A program made the position numbers and the translations under genes. This document shows positions 13,582-17,797 of a DNA stretch of 17,797 nt, in pieces (the first letter of the stretch is position 1; every line of letters begins with the position of its first letter). The notes under the pieces were generated by a model, which made no database searches, was not told where the DNA came from, and saw only the letters and a list, made by a program, of their open reading frames with translations. Origin of the DNA: B120-G9 sp034659895 (GTDB taxonomy: Bacteria; Zixibacteria; MSB-5A5; GN15; FEB-12); assembly GCA_034659895.1 (NCBI GenBank), contig JAYEIF010000091.1:1-17797 (forward strand). The letters run 5' to 3'.

Positions 13582-16356
13582 ATGAACGACCAGAAAAAAT
13601 CTGCTGGTAAATTGCTTGAATCACTTCAGAAGCGAACCAAAGAGCTTAATTGCCTTTATCAGGTTGAAGAAGCTTTGAAAGAACCTCATTCTGATGTGGA
13701 CAATATCGTCACAAAAGTTGTTCAGGCTATTCCGTCCGGTTTGCAATACCCTGATATTTGTCTTGTAAAAATTGTTCTGAAAGACAAAGTCTGGTCTTCG
13801 CCTGATTTCCATGAAACCGAATTGGCTCTGATCTCTGATATTTTAGATGGGGATGTCATGGCTGGCAATATCTCTATCTACTACACCAAAGATATGTCGG
13901 AAATTGGTGGTAGCCCTTTTCTGAAGGAAGAAAAGAAATTGATTAATACTATCGCCAACCGCATTGGGAACTATGTTACACACCAGAAAATGCTACAAAC
14001 TGTTTACGATTGGGAAAACGCTCCTCACAGTAACTCCAATACATCTCGTGAAGAATGGCAAATAGTATTGCGAATGCTCAAACAGACCGATTACAATCTC
14101 TATGTGAGTATAGCTCGCAAGATGTTAAACCATCTCTGTTGGAGCGGTGTTGCAAAAGCTAAGCATATCCTTCAGACTTTTATACCGACCGATGAAATCA
14201 ATGAGGATGAACGACCGGAAGAATGGAATCAACCGCATCAGATTAGAGGTACAGCTTTCAATGTTGATCTAATTGCAGATGTCGTAAATATAGCAGAGGA
14301 TAATGTTAGCGACGATGAAATTCTAAAACTCATTCAAAAATGGATATATGAAGACAAACTTAGTTTCCTTGTACAAGTAGTAAATCGTAACTTATCTCTG
14401 GCCGAGGTAGCTGATGCCATTCGTCGATATTATCATATTTCCTCTGAAGATCCAGAGATAGTATCGGCCAACAAGCGCGGGATTGAAGTGTCACTCATCC
14501 GCCGTTTTCTCTCTGAACAATTGCAATACATAAATGTGGCGAAGAATTACATCGAAGTGGATGATTTCTATCACCTATTGAACAATGTAATCTTTAGTTC
14601 CGGTTCACATGGCAGACTTGGAGGAAAAAGTGCGGGGTTATACCTGGCAACGCAAATTATCAGGAAGAAGTCTAAAAATTTCCCATTGTTGAGAAATGTT
14701 AAAACCCCCAAAACATTTCATATTACCTCTGATATTCTACTGCACTTTATGCACTATAATGATTTTAATGAAGTGGTTGAACAGAAATACAAATCCATCG
14801 ATCAAGTCAGGTTTGAGTATCCGCATATTGTTCAAACTTTCAAAGCTGCTCGATTTCCAACGGACATTGTCAAGGGGCTGTCAGTTGCTCTCGACTATTT
14901 CGGAGACAGGCCACTTATTGTTCGCAGTTCCGGGCTTCTGGAGGATAGAATTGGCGCTGCTTTTTCCGGCAAATATAAAAGCCTTTTTCTAGCCAATAAA
15001 GGGATTAAGCAACATCGTCTTGAAGCTCTTATGGATGCTATTGCAGAAGTCTATGCATCCACGTTTGGTCCCGATCCAATTGAATATCGCGCTGAGCGTG
15101 GATTGTTGGATTTTGGTGAAGAAATGGGTATTATTATTCAGGAAGTTGTTGGAAACACATTAGGTAAATACTTCCTGCCATCCTTTGCTGGAGTGGCATT
15201 CAGCAATAACGAATTCCGTTGGTCACAGCGGATCAATCAAAAGGATGGCCTTCTCCGCTTAGTGCCAGGACTTGGCACTCGAGCTGTGGACCGTCTATCC
15301 GACGATTATCCGGTATTAATTGCTCCCGGTCAGCCTGGGTTAAGAATTAATGCAAATCCGGAGGAGGTAATCAAATATTCTCCCGGGAAAATCGATGTAA
15401 TAAATCTTGAGTCCAGAAAATTCGAAACCATTGAGCTTGATGACTTTCTTAAGGAAGCTGTTTATGAAATCCCAGGCATCAATAAAATCGTTTCTATCTA
15501 TGAAGATAATCATCTGCGAGTACCATCAGGACTGAACCTCGATACAGAAAAAGATAATTTGGTAGTTACTTTTGAGGGATTGTTTTCAAACACTCAATTT
15601 ATTAAGCAGATGGATACTATTCTGAAGACACTCCAAGAAACAATGGGATATCCCGTTGACATAGAATTTGCCTCTGACGGGAAAGATTTTTACCTATTGC
15701 AGTGTCGCCCCCAAAGTTACAGTACCCACAGTGCTCCTTCACCGATTCCAAAGGATATTCCAAAAGACAAAATTATTTTTACAGCGCAAAAGTATATCTC
15801 CAACGGTATCGTGCCTGATATAACACATATCGTATATGTTGACCCTGAAGCTTATAGTCAATTGGGGTCCCATAATGAGATACATGAGATTGGACGCATT
15901 GTGAGCCGTCTTAACAAGATTCTTCCCAAACACCAGTTTATTCTCATTGGACCCGGTCGGTGGGGAAGTCGTGGTGATATCAAATTGGGTGTCAACGTAA
16001 CATATTCCGATATCAATAATACGGCAGTGCTTATTGAAGTCGCCCGAAAAAAAGGCAACTACACCCCTGATCTCTCATTTGGAACGCACTTCTTTCAGGA
16101 TCTCGTCGAAGCGAATATTCGTTACATCCCACTGTATCCAGATGACGAACAAACTATTTTCAATGAGCATTTTCTAAAAGAGACCCATAACACACTGCCA
16201 GAAGTGCTCCCTGAGTATGCCACTCTTGCCAATACTGTTTGGTTGATTAACGTTCCACAAGTGACTGATGGATTGATATTGAGAGTGTTGATGAATGCAG
16301 ACGCTAATGAAGCTATTGGCATGCTCGCTAAGCCGTCAACAGACTCAAAGTCATAG
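13582..16356 (+). CDS. GAF-like / PPDK-type ATP-grasp protein with unknown C-terminal domain
   Basis: A 924-residue cytoplasmic protein, no signal or membrane segment. Residues about 12-140 resemble a GAF sensor domain entered by a helix, ending E-E-K-K-L-I-N-T-I-A-N-R-I-G. A helical segment with E-W-Q-I-V-L-R-M-L-K-Q-T-D and M-L-N-H-L-C-W-S-G (158-189) follows. Residues about 340-712 match the PEP synthase/pyruvate phosphate dikinase ATP-grasp domain: G-R-L-G-G-K-S-A-G-L (344-353), V-R-S-S-G-L-L-E-D (447-455), F-S-G-K-Y (461-465), D-I-E-F (693-696) and Y-L-L-Q-C-R-P (704-710). The expected phosphohistidine swivel and PEP/pyruvate barrel are absent. Instead there is a C-terminal domain (about 730-924) with L-I-G-P-G-R-W-G-S-R-G-D (788-799) and G-T-H-F-F-Q-D-L-V-E (834-843). 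A classical PEP-synthase reaction is therefore unlikely; substrate unknown. It overlaps the convergent downstream gene by 6 bp. Confidence 0.85.
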   Translation: MNDQKKSAGKLLESLQKRTKELNCLYQVEEALKEPHSDVDNIVTKVVQAIPSGLQYPDICLVKIVLKDKVWSSPDFHETELALISDILDGDVMAGNISIYYTKDMSEIGGSPFLKEEKKLINTIANRIGNYVTHQKMLQTVYDWENAPHSNSNTSREEWQIVLRMLKQTDYNLYVSIARKMLNHLCWSGVAKAKHILQTFIPTDEINEDERPEEWNQPHQIRGTAFNVDLIADVVNIAEDNVSDDEILKLIQKWIYEDKLSFLVQVVNRNLSLAEVADAIRRYYHISSEDPEIVSANKRGIEVSLIRRFLSEQLQYINVAKNYIEVDDFYHLLNNVIFSSGSHGRLGGKSAGLYLATQIIRKKSKNFPLLRNVKTPKTFHITSDILLHFMHYNDFNEVVEQKYKSIDQVRFEYPHIVQTFKAARFPTDIVKGLSVALDYFGDRPLIVRSSGLLEDRIGAAFSGKYKSLFLANKGIKQHRLEALMDAIAEVYASTFGPDPIEYRAERGLLDFGEEMGIIIQEVVGNTLGKYFLPSFAGVAFSNNEFRWSQRINQKDGLLRLVPGLGTRAVDRLSDDYPVLIAPGQPGLRINANPEEVIKYSPGKIDVINLESRKFETIELDDFLKEAVYEIPGINKIVSIYEDNHLRVPSGLNLDTEKDNLVVTFEGLFSNTQFIKQMDTILKTLQETMGYPVDIEFASDGKDFYLLQCRPQSYSTHSAPSPIPKDIPKDKIIFTAQKYISNGIVPDITHIVYVDPEAYSQLGSHNEIHEIGRIVSRLNKILPKHQFILIGPGRWGSRGDIKLGVNVTYSDINNTAVLIEVARKKGNYTPDLSFGTHFFQDLVEANIRYIPLYPDDEQTIFNEHFLKETHNTLPEVLPEYATLANTVWLINVPQVTDGLILRVLMNADANEAIGMLAKPSTDSKS

Positions 16357-17541
16357 TGATATTATCCATACCGAGACCAGAACTATAAAAAGAATTACAA
16401 ATGTAGGAATAGCCAAATGTCGCAACATCGTTGCAACTGATATACGGAAGTATTCGCAGCTAACTATCAAACACGGGTGTACGGGTGATCCTATGTAGCC
16501 GAAGAAGGTCGCAACGTAGATAAGAGAAAAAATGAACGGTGTCATCGGTTCGCCGGATGCAAGATAGGCAGGAAACACGATTGAAGCCGGTAATTGCACA
16601 CGGCCGGTAGCCACAGCCAGAAGAAAACCTCCTGTTACAGCTAACATCAGCGGAGAAAGGGGAATTGTTGAAATGATATCACGAGCATTTGATTCTTGGA
16701 AAATATGCAGGAAAAGAAACATCCCCGGGATTATCAATGCGAAGTTCCATGGTCGTGCTTTGAGAAACACATCGGACAAATTGACCTTTTTTTGTCCTAA
16801 TATCACTGCCAACACAAGTCCGGTTATAACTCCGACTAAAGTTGCAAATGTATCAAGGAAAAAGATTTTCTTGAGACTGAAGTCAATTAAAGGGGCGCTA
16901 ATTATGACCATCAGAGGTATGATGAGCCCTTGCAATGAAAACCGCCCATTATTTTCCATAGTCCCTTTAATGCGGCGCAGAAAGAGAATATAACCAAGAA
17001 TAGCCGCTATTGCCGCAAAAGGCAGAAGAAATAGGATAGCGACATAGATATCAATATCTACAATTTTCGCAGCTACGATTAATGCAGGGCTAAGAGGGTA
17101 AATAAGGATAAATAAATGGCGGAACCAGTTATTGAGAGCCGCCTTGATATCATTTGGTACTTCAGGTCCAACTTTTTCAAGGATAGGTGCTGAAAGTAGA
17201 GCGCCACCTGGCATTGGCAGCAAACCCATCCCAGCGGAAGCAAACGCCAGCAGGAAACCTTTCCTGACTCGGACATTTTGAACAAGACTCTCAATCTGAC
17301 CATTTTCCATCATGATGCCACCAAGGACAGGAATCAATCCCATCGCAAGCGAAAGCCAGATAATTGTGGGGTCTGTTGCTGTCCGTATAATCTGATGGAG
17401 CACTTCCGAGAAAGAAAGAGAAAACAAACCAAGAACAACAGCGCCACCGGCAATCGCCAGTGCAAGGTTCTTTCTTGCCACAATTATGACAGTGGTAAGC
17501 GATATGAGAAAACCGAACCAAATCATAAACATAGAAAACAT
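16351..17541 (-). CDS. DUF401-family integral membrane protein (ion-transporter-like)
   Basis: A 396-residue, very hydrophobic protein with about ten predicted membrane segments. Two similar re-entrant-type motifs occur, one per half: G-L-L-P-M-P-G-G-A-L-L-S-A-P (106-119) and G-Y-I-G-S-P-V-H-P-C-L-I-V-S (348-361). This arrangement is typical of DUF401 and related ion-transporter-superfamily carriers, which include gluconate and anion symporters. Substrate cannot be named. It is the only minus-strand gene. Its TGA (16351-16353 on the plus strand TCA) overlaps the end of the opposite gene, giving a tail-to-tail 6-bp overlap. The ATG at 17541 is followed by further ATGs at 17532 and 17526, and no Shine-Dalgarno distinguishes them. 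It is divergent from the gene at 17740. Confidence 0.85.
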   Translation of the reverse strand: MFSMFMIWFGFLISLTTVIIVARKNLALAIAGGAVVLGLFSLSFSEVLHQIIRTATDPTIIWLSLAMGLIPVLGGIMMENGQIESLVQNVRVRKGFLLAFASAGMGLLPMPGGALLSAPILEKVGPEVPNDIKAALNNWFRHLFILIYPLSPALIVAAKIVDIDIYVAILFLLPFAAIAAILGYILFLRRIKGTMENNGRFSLQGLIIPLMVIISAPLIDFSLKKIFFLDTFATLVGVITGLVLAVILGQKKVNLSDVFLKARPWNFALIIPGMFLFLHIFQESNARDIISTIPLSPLMLAVTGGFLLAVATGRVQLPASIVFPAYLASGEPMTPFIFSLIYVATFFGYIGSPVHPCLIVSCEYFRISVATMLRHLAIPTFVILFIVLVSVWIISL

Positions 17542-17630
17542 CGATAATCAATAATTCAGTGAAAAGCAATCAAAAGGACACATAATTTGATAGAATGTCC
17601 TACTATCCTACTACTTGTAACTGGAATATC

Positions 17631-17659
17631 TTGACAATTCAATAAGATTTTTGTATTAT
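17631..17659 (+). promoter_or_regulatory. Strong sigma70-type promoter for the exported-protein gene
   Basis: A perfect TTGACA (17631-17636) and TATTAT (17654-17659) are separated by exactly 17 bp, with the ATG at 17740. It is the best promoter match in the window and shows that the organism uses standard -35/-10 elements. An 8-bp tandem duplication TCCTACTA (17598-17605, 17606-17613) lies just upstream. Confidence 0.75.
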
Positions 17660-17739
17660 TAAAACAAAGAAAGAGTGAAACTATGTTTCCAAATCTTTTG
17701 TATGGAAATTACAACTAACAAATTAATCAGGAGTAAACA

Positions 17740-17797
17740 ATGAAACAGTATGCATCTATGTTTACATTAGCCGCTTTGCTGATAATGTTCTCGGCGA
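17740..17797 (+). CDS. N-terminus of an exported protein (signal peptide; partial)
   Basis: The ATG at 17740 is preceded at 6 nt by AGGAG (17729-17733). The 19 visible residues start M-K-Q-Y and continue as an uninterrupted hydrophobic run (F-T-L-A-A-L-L-I-M-F-S-A), the pattern of a Sec signal peptide. The frame is still open at the window end. The mature protein is not visible, so its function is unknown. The long leader (about 75 nt after the promoter) is AT-rich. Confidence 0.75.
   Translation, partial: MKQYASMFTLAALLIMFSA

Overview
The window looks like a chromosomal segment of an uncultured bacterium, probably a metagenome-assembled scaffold. It has an AT-leaning composition, and it contains a 100-base N gap flanked on both sides by the same 127-bp sequence. 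The first, partial gene ends in a FlgD-Ig-like C-terminal sorting domain of the kind common on secreted proteins of the FCB superphylum (Bacteroidetes/Chlorobi relatives, Zixibacteria, Marinimicrobia, KSB1, Latescibacteria). That lineage guess, for example Zixibacteria-like, is an inference from gene style and not proven by the sequence. All genes are on the + strand except one membrane protein at 16351-17541. I found no rRNA, tRNA, CRISPR array or intact insertion sequence.

Positions 1-548: the 3' end of a secreted-protein gene, then an intergenic stretch with three tandem stem-loops (269-355) and a promoter-like region with a 23-bp perfect dyad (505-527) just ahead of hrcA. Positions 549-7517: a heat-shock/proteostasis operon in the order hrcA-grpE-dnaK-dnaJ-prmA-rsmE, the order known from Firmicutes. 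HrcA is the repressor, GrpE/DnaK/DnaJ the chaperone machine, PrmA methylates ribosomal protein L11 and RsmE methylates 16S rRNA. The dnaJ 3' end is split by the assembly gap; merging the duplicated flanks restores a normal 390-residue DnaJ. A 20-codon ORF overlaps the prmA start by ATGA.

Positions 7545-10228: a prepilin peptidase (pilD type) and an orphan PAS-containing membrane histidine kinase. No response regulator lies in the window. Positions 10275-11543: a promoter followed by efp and, 3 nt later, a short RNase HIII gene. The EF-P has arginine rather than lysine at the loop-tip position. The RNase HIII lacks the usual N-terminal domain.

Positions 11544-12147: a 604-bp gene-poor region holding a candidate MITE (about 261 bp, 11590-11850, imperfect 17-bp terminal inverted repeats), which encloses a GC-rich compound hairpin (11736-11805). 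Positions 12148-13431: a hexameric-type glutamate dehydrogenase. Positions 13582-16356: a 924-residue protein with a GAF-like N-terminus, a PPDK/PEP-synthase ATP-grasp domain and a distinctive C-terminal domain. It lacks the phosphohistidine and PEP-binding barrel domains of true PEP synthase, which makes it the least understood and most interesting protein here. It converges, with a 6-bp overlap, on a DUF401-family membrane transporter-like gene. The window ends with a good sigma70-type promoter driving the start of an exported protein.
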